64,000 nt of DNA from Medicago truncatula (lineage: Eukaryota > Streptophyta > Magnoliopsida > Fabales > Fabaceae). Below the pieces are notes generated by a model. The model saw nothing but the letters and a program-made list of their open reading frames with translations, did not search any database and had not been told where the DNA came from. The DNA lies in NCBI RefSeq assembly GCF_003473485.1, contig NC_053045.1, positions 21,612,494 to 21,676,493 of the forward strand, read 5' to 3'. Position numbers and translations under genes: made by a program. Within the stretch, counting starts at the first letter, position 1; every line of letters begins with the position of its first letter. Below, piece by piece: positions 46,089-57,472 of the stretch.

Positions 46089-47594
46089 ATGGCTGGTAGA
46101 AACGACGCTGCTATTGCTGCTGCACTTGAGGCTGTTGCTCAAGCTGTAGGGCAGCAACCGAATGCTACTGCTGGTAACGATGGTGTGAGCATGTTGGAGA
46201 CTTTTCTGAGAAACCATCCACCAACTTTTAAAGGGAGGTATGACCCTGACGGAGCTCAGAAGTGGCTCAAGGAGGTTGAGAGGATTTTCAGAGTCATGCA
46301 ATGCAGTGAGGTACAGAAGGTGCGGTTTGGTACGCACATGTTAGCTGAAGAAGCTGATGACTGGTGGGTAAGTCTTTTACCCGTGCTTGAACAGGATGGT
46401 GCTGTGGTGACCTGGGCTGTGTTCAGGAGAGAATTCCTGAATAGGTACTTTCCGGAGGATGTCCGAGGCAAAAAGGAGATTGAATTTCTGGAGTTGAAAC
46501 AGGGGGATATGTCTGTAACTGAGTATGCAGCTAAGTTTGTGGAGCTTGCAAAGTTTTATCCTCATTATACTGCGGAGATAGCTGAGTTCTCCAAATGCAT
46601 CAAGTTTGAGAATGGCCTAAGAGCTGATGGTATCAGAAGATAAGAAACTTTTCTGATTTGGTAAGTAGTTGCAGAATTTATGAAGAGGATATGAAAGCTC
46701 ATTACAAGGTGATGAGTGAGCGTAGAGGCAAGGGACAACAGAGTCGTCTGAAGCCGTATAGTGCCCCTGCTGACAAGGGTAAGCAGAGATTGAATGATGA
46801 GAGGAGGCCCAAGAGGAGAGATGCTCCTACTGATATTGTTTGTTTCAAGTGTGGTGAAAAAGGCCACAAGAGTAATGTTTGTGACCGTGAGAAGAAGAAG
46901 TGCTTCAGGTGTGGTCAGAAAGGACACACTTTAGCTGATTGCAAGCATGGGGATGTTGTTTGCTACAACTGCAATGAGGAAGGTCATATCAGTTCGCAGT
47001 GTACGCAACCTAAGAAGGTTAGGACAGGTGGCAAGGTGTTTGCTTTGAATGGTACGCAAACAGTGAATGAGGACCGACTTATCAGAGGTACTTGTTTCTT
47101 TAATAGTACTCCTTTAATTGCTATTATAGATACTAGTGCTCTTCATTATTTCATTGCTGTTGATTGTGCATATAAGTTGGGTCTAGTTGTATCTGATATG
47201 AAAGGAGAAATGGTTGTTGAAACTCCAGCTAAGGGTTCACTAACTACTTCTCTTGTTTGTCTAAGTTGTCCGTTGTCTATGTTTGGTGGAGGCTTTGAAG
47301 TCGACCTTGTTTGTTTACCGTTGACGGGTATGCATGTGATTTTTGGGATGAACTGGTTAGAGTATAACCGAGTTCATATTAATTGCTTTAGTAAGACGGT
47401 GCATTTTTCTTCTGCTAAAGAAGTGAGTGGAGCTGAATTCCTAACTACTAAACAGTTGAAGCAGTTGGAGCGTGATGGAATTCTAATGTTTTTCCTTGAT
47501 GGCATTCTTGTCATTGGAGAATCAAGCTGTGATTGATAGGTTGCCGGTTATGAATAAATTTCCAGAAGTTTTTCCTGATGAGATTCCAGATGTG
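46089..47594 (+). pseudogene. Element A gag and protease
   Basis: 46089-46643 encodes the capsid part: MAGRNDAAIAAALE start, 'FLRNHPPTFKGRYDP', 'EFLELKQGDMSVTEYAAKF'. A frame slip or stop at ~46643 precedes 46658-47536, which holds three CCHC zinc knuckles (CFKCGEKGHKSNVC, CFRCGQKGHTLADC, CYNCNEEGHISSQC) for RNA packaging. Then comes an aspartic protease region, 'LIAIIDTSALHYF'. The family active site is Asp-Thr-Gly-Ala; here Gly is Ser, so the protease is probably inactive. The frame then runs into the interrupted pol at 47599. Confidence 0.88.
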
Positions 47595-47599
47595 CCACC

Positions 47600-50564
47600 T
47601 GTAACGCTCCTATTTCTATTTAAGCAATTAAACATGCGAATAATACATTTATTCAAGAAATAGAGGCTACGCCACATTCAAAATTCAAAACCGATAGACA
47701 TGTATACAAACCTCAACAGTTACAGCGGAATATAAACCAGAGTGATCAAAATATGTACATGTCATGAACAAATAAATCATATCCCAAAGATGAATCTCCA
47801 AAAACCCAAACATACGGGTAGTCAACAACAAAACAATAATCCTAAGGAAAATAAAACAACCTAACCTAGACTGACACAACAAGCCTAGATCAGAGCCGAC
47901 TCAACACCGATATCGGAAAAAGCTCCCGATATCCCAAGCAAAGACTCACCAAGCACTACTCCAGCAGAACGTCTACTCACCCATACAGGCAAGTAGACGG
48001 TTAAAACCACTAGAGGTAAGTATTACATTATCATAATTCAGATAACAATTAAATCAAATAATATCATGTACTTGAATAATATTAGTCATACATAAATACT
48101 TACATCACAACTTGATAGCTCATATCATCATACATCAATCATATGAGCAATTATCCATTCATAAATATTCATTCACAATCATCAATCACAAACATCATCA
48201 ATAATCATTCATCTCATTTCATCACCAATCACAAATTTCACATAAGACTCATGTTATGATATGCACTTATTGACACATAAATGCATGTGGTACCAAATCT
48301 CCAAAAGGTCGTCACCTCCGATGGACAAGTCAACATCGTATGTAAGGGGTCACTCGTTACATAATCTCCGAAGTAAAAGAGCCGGACTCTTTTACAACAA
48401 CTCGACTATGATGCATGGACATGTATAAGAACTCGATAATGCGACAACAATCCACAATTTCAACCTCAATATATAGGACAACACCCAATTATATAGATTA
48501 TCTCCACAACATTGCATTATCAAGAAAACATGCCCACACAAATAAATCATAGCATTCATCATCATCACATCAACATGATCATCAATAATCAACAATGTTA
48601 TTCAACATCAACTATCACATATAGTTTCACCATTCAAGCATTCTCATATTCCAAGTAAGAGGGAAAACAACATCTCATGATAAATATCATATCCAAAATA
48701 CAATCATTCATTCATACAACTTCACTTAGTCATACAAGAATAATCTCAATAACTCACAAGACAATTTGCTAAAGAAACATTTCCAACAAAAATTCAAATC
48801 ATGTGGTAAACGACCAACATTGATAATTTTCAAAGTTAGGTAACTTATTCAAATTTGAAATCCTACAATTCAATCTTAATCAATCATGTAGCCAAGGACT
48901 TAAGCCACTTACAAACTATTAGAAATTAGTTCAAAGGATAACTTAAGTTCATATGAGAAAAACCAAGACAAAACGACATTTAGCTCAAAATCCGTTTTCA
49001 CCAATTCAACTCCGCCCAAAATATTTCCTAAACCATGAACACATTCACATTTCCAAAATACATAAATGCATACTCAATTATTCACTCTAAGTACTTTATT
49101 AAACCCAATATCAAGTTTGGAAAATTTTCACGGCTTAAAGAAAAAGTTACGATAAGTTTTCACAAAAATCCACATGACCCATGTGTAGTAATTTGATCAT
49201 AACTCAAGTTCTAAAAATCATTTAGACCTCAAACCAACGACATTAGAAAGCTAACAAAATTATCTAAAACTTTCATGTTTACACCAAAGGCCAATTCAAA
49301 ACAGAAAAAGGTGAAAAAGACGCAAGAACGCGAAACAGGGGATGCTGGAACTGACAATTTCGCCTGGCGGAAGGTTTTGCTCGCCATGGCGAGCGAAGGC
49401 AGTAGCTGCTCGCCACTAGCTCGCCATTAGCTCGTCCGGCGGAATCGCGCAGTTCAGAAAAATTCAGTTTTACGGGAAAAACCCATTTTCACCCCAAAAA
49501 TCCCAATTTTCGACTTCCCATTACCCAAATTCGATTCCAAAGTGTATCCAAACGTTTCTTAACATGAAAAGACACTCAAATACATATAATCACTTGAATC
49601 AAATATCATCTTAAACCAAAATCACCATTTGACCCATTTTTGCAAAACAACCAACAACATCTTATTTCTCACCAACAATCATGATATATGAACACCCAAG
49701 CCATAATCATAAACAACAACATGTCTCAGCAACAACAACATCAATTAAAACTTGATTCTCACCTCAATTCAACAACAACATGTCATAATTCATCAATTAA
49801 GCATAATTTCACAACAACCCATTTTCATACATTATGAACATGTTATTTCATCACCAACAATTCTTTTATCATTCAATTAACATACTCAAACTTATCACCA
49901 AAACAAGAGCAGGAATTTAACAACAATTATCAATTCATTCCAATCAATCCATTTCATACAACAAGGAAAATTGCAAACAAAACAATCATGATTATGATAA
50001 TAACTAACCCCCTTACCTTAAAAGAAGATTAACCCAAACTCTTGCTTCAATTCAGCTCCTAAACTTACCCCAATTGATTCCTCAAGCTATTCTCTTCAAA
50101 ACCCTTGTTCTTCTCTTCACCTCTTTCTCTCTCTACCTCTCTAGGAAAATATTTTGTGAAGTGAATGAATGATATTTTCTATGACAACCCTAATGTTATC
50201 TCCCTTAATGGGCTCAATTCCAAATTCTAATGGGCCTAACCCATTCTAACATAATTCTAAAAAGTTTCTATACACAAACGGTAATTACTAACAACGGTAA
50301 AATATAACGAACGGTCACTAACGGTAAAAACTAATCACCACACTAGTAACTTAGTAAAATAAGGGTTCTCACTAAATATTAAAATAATTCTAACCAAAAT
50401 TACCATTTTACCCTTACCCGCCAAATGACCAAAATACCCTCCTAATACGGTAATCCATGTAAATGCACCCAATGACAATTAATTACACACAAGCACCAAT
50501 AATCACACACAAACACATAATAAAAGTAATTAAAATAAATCTAGTTAAAAATCGGGCTGTTACA
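47600..50564 (-). repeat. 3' LTR of element B (2,965 bp)
   Basis: TGTAACGCTCC...CGGGCTGTTACA on the plus strand. Read on the minus strand: CT-rich leader (~50100-50150), GTAAGGGGG donor-like site at ~50016, CTCGCCATGGCGAG words (49360-49450), conserved box (49180-49290), hairpin words around 48300-48420 including GTAAAAGAG...CTCTTTTAC, then GGTACCACATGCAT (48281-48294). No clear CTTGCAG acceptor was found in this LTR. Confidence 0.88.
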
Positions 50565-50576
50565 ACTCTCCCCCCC

Positions 50577-53500
50577 CTAAAAGAATTTTCGCCCTCGAAA
50601 ATTACCTGAAGGAAACAACTCCAGATACGAAACCCTCATCCTACTCTCCGGTTCCCAAGTGGCACTCTCACCAGTTGGTCCAACCCAAACCACCTTGACC
50701 AAAACAATCCCTTTGCCACGCAAACGCTTCGACTCACGATCCTCAATCCTAATCGGCCAAGTCTCAACCGTCAAATTATCTCTTACTTCCAATTCATCCA
50801 CTTGAATCACATGAGACGCATCATTCACATACTTCCTCAACTGAGACACATGAAGCACATTATGAAGATTCGACAAAGACGGTGGTAATGCAATCCGATA
50901 CGCTACAACCCCAACCTTCTCAATGACATCAAACGGTCCAACAAAACGAGGAGTCAACTTCCTACACTTCAAAGCACGACCAACTCCGGTCACAAGATTC
51001 ACCCTCAAAAACACATGATCACCAACTTGAAACTCAATATCCTTTCTCCTCTTATCATGATGACTCTTCTGTCTACTCTGAGACGCCTTCATCTTTTCTT
51101 GAATCATCTTAACCTTTTCCGTAGTTTCTTGCACAACTTTCGGTCCTAACAAAGCACTCTCTCTGGACTCAAACCAACACAACGGTGTCCTACACCTCCG
51201 ACCATACAAAGCCTCAAACGGTGCCATACCAATACTAGCATGAAAACTGTTGTTGTAAGTAAACTCAATCAACGGTAAACATTCGTCCCAACTAACACCT
51301 TGCTCCAAAACACAAGCTCTCAACAAATCCTCCAAACTCTGAATAGTCCTCTCCGTCTGCCCATCGGTCTGAGGATGGTAAGCAGAACTCAATCTCAACT
51401 TTGTTGCCAAAGCAGCTTGCAAACTCTCCCAAAACTTAGAAGTAAACCTCGGATCCCGATCCGACACAATACTAGAAGGTATACCATGCAACCTCACTAT
51501 CTGCTCAATGTAGATCTCAGCCAACTTCGGTACAATCATACCCGTCTTGATAGGAACAAAATGTGCCGACTTCGTCAACCGATCAACAATCACCCAAATC
51601 GAATCAAAACCTTTAACAGTCTTCGGCAACGCCCCAACAAAGTCCATAAAAATACTATCTCACTTCCACTTTGGCACAAACAACGGTTGCATCCAACCCG
51701 ACGGTCTCTGATGTTCAATCTTCGATTTCTGACAAACCAAACAAGCATAAACAAACTCAGCGATCTCCTTCTTCATTCCAGGCCACCAAAACAACCTTTT
51801 CAAATCTTGATACATCTTAGTCGCTCCTGAATGAATACTCAAACTACTTCTATAAGCTTCGTCCAAAATTTTCCTCTTAAGCTCAAACACATTCGGCACA
51901 CAAACTCGATCACGAAACATCAAAACACCATTCTCATCCAATCTAAAGTCCCCACCTTTACCTTGACTAACCAACGTCACTCGGTCCACGAGTTCCAAAT
52001 CTTCCTTCTGACCATTCTTGATCTCTTCCAAAATATTGCTTGTCAACTTCAACATACCCAACCTCACACCATCCGGTGTCAACTCACTAACCAAACTCAA
52101 GTATCGAAACTGCTCAATCAATTCCAACTCTTTAACCATCAAAGCAGACATATGCAAAGTCTTTCTACTCAAAGCATCAGCAACAACATTAGCCTTCCCG
52201 GGATGATAACTCAACTGAAAATCAAAATCCTTAAGATATTCCAACCATCTTCTCTGCCTCATATTCAACTCTTTCTGATCAAACAGATACTTTAAACTCT
52301 TTGGTCACTGAACACCTCAAACTTAGAACCATACAAATAGTGCCTCCAAATCTTCAATGCATATACAACGGCCGCCAATTCCAAATCATGAGTTGGATAA
52401 TTCTTCTCATGCACTTTCAACTGCCTCGAAGCATAAGCTACAACCTGACGATTCTGCATAAGCACACCACCAAAACCCATCTTAGAAGCATCACAATACA
52501 CCACAAACGATTCCTTCGGATTCGGCAAAATCAACACTGGAGCTGAAGTCAACCTCTTCTTCAACTCTTGGAAACTCTTCTCACACTTGGCATCCCAAAC
52601 ATAAGCTTGTCCTTTCCGAGTCAACTGCGTCAATGGCAACGCCAACTTAGAGAATCCCTCAATGAACCTCCAATAATAACCGGCCAAACCAAGAAAGCTT
52701 CTAATCTCAAAAACAGACTTAGGAGACTCCTACTGCAACACTACATCAACCTTGGAAGGATCCACAAAAATACCACCCTTAGAAATCACATGACCAAGGA
52801 AACTCACTTCCTTCAACCAAAATTCACACTTAGACAACTTAGCACAGAACTGATTCTCCTTCAAAGAAGCAACCATCATGAACACACAAGCTTCACCATC
52901 TAAAGACTTCTTCACTTGCTCCGCGGCCAAGAACCTCTTATCTAACCCTTCTACCGGCTTACAAAACGTTACACTCTTAGTCAAACAATTAATGCTAACC
53001 CCAAAAGCTAATAACAAATCCATACCAAAAATCACATCCATATGCTTCAACGGAAGACAAACAAGATCCAACTCAAAATCAACATCACCAAAATTAACAG
53101 GACACTTAGCACACATAAAAGAAGTAGTCACCGAACCGCTAGCCGGGGTGTCAATAACCATTCCCCGCAACAAAGGAGTTACAACCAAATCCAAACGTTC
53201 AACACAACTAGCCGAGATAAAAGAATGAGTAGCACCAGTATCAATAATTGCAATCAAAGGAGTACTATTGATAAAACGCATACCTCGGATAAGATTATCT
53301 GGCTGCTCCACCTCCTCCGCATTCAAAGCAAACACCTTTCCCGCCGCCTTCTTCGGCTTGGTACACTTGGTACTAATATGACCCTTCTCTCCACAATTGT
53401 AACAAGTAATCTCTCTTGCAACACCTCTGCAATCGGCCGCCTTGTGACCCGCTTTCCCACACTTGTGACAATTCAAATCATTCTTGCAATCATTAGCATA

Positions 53501-54314
53501 GTGACCCAAAGTTCCACACTTAAAGCACTTGACATCCGCCAAACTTGGCCTAGAGCCCCCACCAGATTCTCTCTTCTTTCCTTTGTCCTTGCTGTAAGGT
53601 TTTCCAGCACCATGTCCTCTTCCTCTCTTTTCACCCTGAGCCTTGTAGTAATTAGACTTAGCCTTTCCAGCATCATCAAACATACGACACTTATGCACCA
53701 AAGTATCAAAGTATCAAAGTCTCGGATCTCCTGAACACACATGTACTGATAGATGTCCGGCCTAAGCCCACTCTCAAACTTCACACACTTCGAAACCATA
53801 GCATCCTCAGCATTGATGTAGGGACAAAACCTCGAAAGTTCCTCAAACTTCGCCGTATACTCGGCTACCGACATGATCCCTTGTTTCAGATTCAGAAACT
53901 CAACCTCCTTCTTGGTCCTCAAGTCTTCCGGGAATACTTCCTCAAGAATTCAACCTTGAACTTGGCCCAGGTCACCACATCACCCCCCAACTCAAGCCTG
54001 CCCTTGGCATTGGTCCACCAGTACTCTGCTTCCTCAGCTAACATATGAGTCGCTAGTCTGACCTTCTAGTCATCTCCCGTAACCATAGCTCGGAAAATCC
54101 GCTCCATTCCCTGCACCCAAGTCTGTGCTCCCTCTGGATCGAACCTCCCTTTGAAAGTCGGTGGATTGTTCCTTAAGAACCTATCGAGCCTCCTCCCTTC
54201 GGCCTCGCCTTCATTCCTACGGTTAGCCGCCGTATTCTCATTCGCTTGAGCCAAAACTTGTGCCATAGTCGCTAAAGCTTGCGCAATTACCGCATCATCA
54301 CGACCTCCTGCCAT
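50577..54314 (-). pseudogene. Element B gag-pol, RT core deleted
   Basis: gag starts at 54314 (MAGGRDDAVIAQALATMAQV) and is frameshifted near 54066 and 53700. Zinc knuckles CFKCGTLGHYANDC, CHKCGKAGHKAADC and CYNCGEKGHISTKC lie at ~53540-53380. The protease active site 'IIDTGATHSFIS' (~53260) is intact. At ~52850 the frame jumps from the protease linker to the end of RT ('CEFWLKEVSFLGHVI'), so the catalytic RT including its Asp-Asp motif is absent. RNase H spans ~52600-52290 ('[14 protein letters not shown]'), integrase ~52000-50900 (His/Cys region, 'MDFVGALPKT', 'IVSDRDPRFTSKFWESL', 'DGQTERTIQSLEDLL') and the chromodomain ends near 50577. A TGG-to-TGA stop lies at 51660-51662. It could not replicate by itself. 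Confidence 0.9.
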
Positions 54315-54457
54315 CTCAGCACTATACAACCAACTCACTAATAAGGAAACAACACAACAAAGCAAATGTCGAAGGTACTAACCTACCATTCGTACACAAC
54401 AGGGAAAAACAACAAACATTAGTCTAGACACGACTGACCATGGCTCTGATACCAACT

Positions 54458-54591
54458 TTTAATGCTCCTATTTCTATTTAAGCAATTAAACATGCGAATA
54501 ATACATTAATTACACACAAGCACCAATAATCACACACAAACACATAATAAAAGTAATTAAAATAAATCTAGTTAAAAATCGAGCTGTTACA
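54458..54591 (-). repeat. 5' LTR remnant of element B (134 bp)
   Basis: The outer ~50 bp (AATGCTCCTATTTC...) and inner ~85 bp (ACACAAGCACC...GAGCTGTTACA) of the LTR are joined directly; about 2.8 kb between them is missing. The flanking CCACC duplication is intact, so the loss happened after, or during, insertion. Confidence 0.9.
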
Positions 54592-57431
54592 CCACCAGAG
54601 AGGGAGGTTGAATTTTCAATTGACCTTGTTCTAGGAACGAAGCCGGTGTCGAAGGCACCTTATCGTATGTCGGCGTCCGAGTTAGCTGAGTTGAAGAAAC
54701 AGTTGGAGAACTTGCTTGACAAGAAATTTGTAAGACCAAGTGTTTCACCGTGAGGAGTGCCGGTATTGTTGGTTAAGAAGAAGGATGGTAGCATGAGGTT
54801 GTGTATAGATTACCGTCAGTTGAATAAAGTGACGATAAAGAATAGGTATCCACTTCCGAGGATTGACGATTTAATGGATCAGTTAGTGGGTGCACGTGTG
54901 TTTAGTAAAATTGATTTGAGGTCAGGTTACCATCAGATTAAGGTGAAGGATGAGGATATGCAGAAGACGGCCTTTAGGACATGTTATGGTCACTATGAAT
55001 ATAAGGTGATGCCTTTCGGTGATACTAATGCGCCTGTTGTGTTTATGGAGTATATGAACCGAATTTTCCATGCTTATCTGGATAAATTTGTGGTTGTGTT
55101 TATTGATGACATCTTGATTTATTCTAAGATTGAAGAAGAGCATGCAGAACATCTGAGGATTGTGTTGCAAGTGTTGAAAGAAAAGAAGTTGTATGCCAAG
55201 TTGTTTAAATGTGAGTCTGGTTAAGTGAAGTAAGTTTTCTTGGCCACATTATTTCTGGTAGTGGTATTGCAGTTGATCCATCAAAAGTAGATGCAGTATC
55301 ACAATGGGAGACTCCGAAGTCAGTGACCGAGATTAGAAGATTCTTGGGTTTGGCTGGTTATTACCGTAGGTTCATAAAAGGATTTTCGATGTTAGCACTT
55401 CCGTTGACTCAGTTGACCTGTAAGGGTAAGTCTTTTGTGTGGGATGCTCAGTGTGAGAATAGTTTCAATGAATTGAAGCGAAGATTGACGACTGCTTCTA
55501 TTTTGATTTTACCGAAGCCGGAAGAACCTTTTGTTGTTTATTGTGATGCGTCTAAGTTGGGCTTGGGTGGTGTTTTGATGCAAGATGGTAAAGTGGTAGC
55601 TTATGGTTCTAGGCAGTTGAGGATTCATAAAAAGAATTATCCTACACATGATTTGGAGTTGGCTGCAGTGGTTTTTGTTTTGAAAATTTGGAGGCATTAT
55701 TTGTACGGTTCCAGATTTGAAGTGTTTAGTGATCATAAAAGTTTGAAATATTTATTTGATTAGAAAGAGTTGAATATGAGGCAGAGAAGATGGCTTGAGT
55801 TGTTGAAGGATTATGATTTTGGTTTGAATTACCATCCGGGTAAAGCTAATGTGGTTGCAGATGCTTTGAGCAGGAAGACGTTGCACATGTCGGCTATGAT
55901 GGTAAAAGAGTTTGAGTTGCTATAGCAGTTTAGAGACTTTAGTCTTGTCTGTGAGTTGTCACCTCAGAGTGTACAGTTGGGTATGCTGAAGATTAATAGT
56001 GATTTCTTGAACAGTATCAGAGAAGCACAACAAGATGATGTCAAGTTTGTGGATTTAATGGTTGCTAGTAATGAAACTGAAGATAATGACTTCAAGGTTG
56101 ATGATCAGGGTGTGTTGAGGTTCAGAGGAAGAATTTGTATTCCTGATAATGATGATTTGAAAAAATTGATTCTAGAAGAAAGTCACAAAAGTAGCTTAAG
56201 TATTCATCCGGGAGCTACAAAAATGTATCATGATTTGAAGAAATTGTTTTGGTGGTCTGGGTTGAAACGTGATGTTGCTCATTTTGTCTATGCATGTTTG
56301 ACTTGTCAAAAGTCTAAGGTTGAGCATCAGAAGCCTGCAGTGTTGTTGACACCGTTAGATGTGCCAGAGCGGAAGTGGGAGATCATTTCCATGGATTTTG
56401 TGACGAGTTTACCGAACACTCCGAGAGGGCATGATGCCATTTGGGTTGTTGTCGACAGGTTGACGAAGTCGGCACACTTTATTCCGATCAATGTTAGTTA
56501 TCCGGTAGCTCGGTTGGCGGAGATTTATATTCATAATATTGTGAAGTTGCATGGAGTTCCGTCGAGTATTGTGTCGGAAAGAGACCCGAGGTTCACTTCA
56601 AGATTTTGGAAGAGTTTGCAAGATGCATTGGGTTCAAAGTTGAGGTTGAGTTCGGCTTATCATCCGCAAACAGATGGTCAGTCGGAGAGAACGATTCAAT
56701 CGTTAGAGGATTTGCTAAGCGTATGTGTACTTGAGCAAGGTGGAGCTTGGGATAGTCACCTACCGTTGATAGAGTTCACGTACAACAACAGTTACCATTC
56801 GAGTATTGGTATGGCACCGTTCAAAGCTTTGTATGGTCGGAAGTGGAGGACTCCTTTATGTTGGTTTGAGTCGGGAGAAAGTGTGGTGTTGGGACCAGAT
56901 TTAGTTCATCAGACTACGGAGAAAGTCAAGATGATAAGAGAAAAGATGAAAGCGTCGCAGAGTCGACAAAAGAGTTACCATGACAAGCGTAGAAAATCCC
57001 TTGAGTTTCAAGAGGGAGATCATGTGTTTTTGAGAGTTACTCCTATGACAGGTGTAGGACGTGCATTGAAGTCTAAGAAGTTGACTCCTAAGTTTATTGA
57101 TCCATATCAGATATCTGAGAGAGTTGGAACAGTGGCATATAGAGTGGGTTTGCCACCACATCTTTCGAATTTGCATGATGTGTTTCATGTGTCGCAACTT
57201 CGGAAGTATGTAGCGGATCCTTCGCATGTTATTCCAATAGATGATGTGCAGGTTAGAGACAACCTTACAGTTGAGACCTTACCGTTGAGAATCAAAGACC
57301 GTGAGGTGAAGAAGTTGAGAGGCAAGGATATACCTCTAGTGAAGGTTGTTTGGGGTGGAGTAACCGGTGAAAGTTTGACTTGGGAGCTGGAGAGTAAGAT
57401 GCGGGAGTCTTATCCAGAGTTGTTTGCTTGA
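54592..57431 (+). pseudogene. Element A reverse transcriptase, RNase H, integrase and chromodomain
   Basis: Continues the pol frame cut at 47599. RT: '[19 protein letters not shown]', '[13 protein letters not shown]', active-site '[10 protein letters not shown]' (~55095-55125); the usual MPFGLTNAP reads MPFGDTNAP. RNase H: '[14 protein letters not shown]', '[11 protein letters not shown]'. Integrase (55956-57431 open): His/Cys zinc region ending 'CLTCQKSK', catalytic Asp in 'SMDFVTSLP', second Asp in 'VSERDPRF', Glu in 'DGQSERT'. Chromodomain-like tail at the end. Breaks: TGA at 54751-54753 (Trp expected), a 1-bp loss near 55215, TAG at 55761-55763 (Gln expected), TAG at 55923-55925 (Glu expected). 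Confidence 0.92.
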
Positions 57432-57472
57432 GGTAATATTTCGAGGACGCAATTATCTAAGTTGAGGAGAGT

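Larger units (their letters stand above)
47600..54591 (-). mobile_element. Element B: Tekay-like Ty3 element nested in element A
   Basis: Minus-strand element flanked by the duplication CCACC (47595-47599, 54592-54596). The 3' LTR is 47600-50564 (2,965 bp); the polypurine tract (about 50565-50579, GGGGGGGGAGAGT on the minus strand) adjoins it. The 5' LTR remnant is only 54458-54591 because about 2.8 kb was lost internally; the PBS is at 54443-54454. Coding order on the minus strand: gag, three zinc knuckles, protease, (RT core missing), RNase H, integrase, chromodomain. Confidence 0.92.

Noticed and set aside
51300..53734. Long plus-strand open frames across element B
   Set aside because: Antisense shadows of the minus-strand gag-pol, with Gln/Thr/Leu-rich composition typical of antisense reading.
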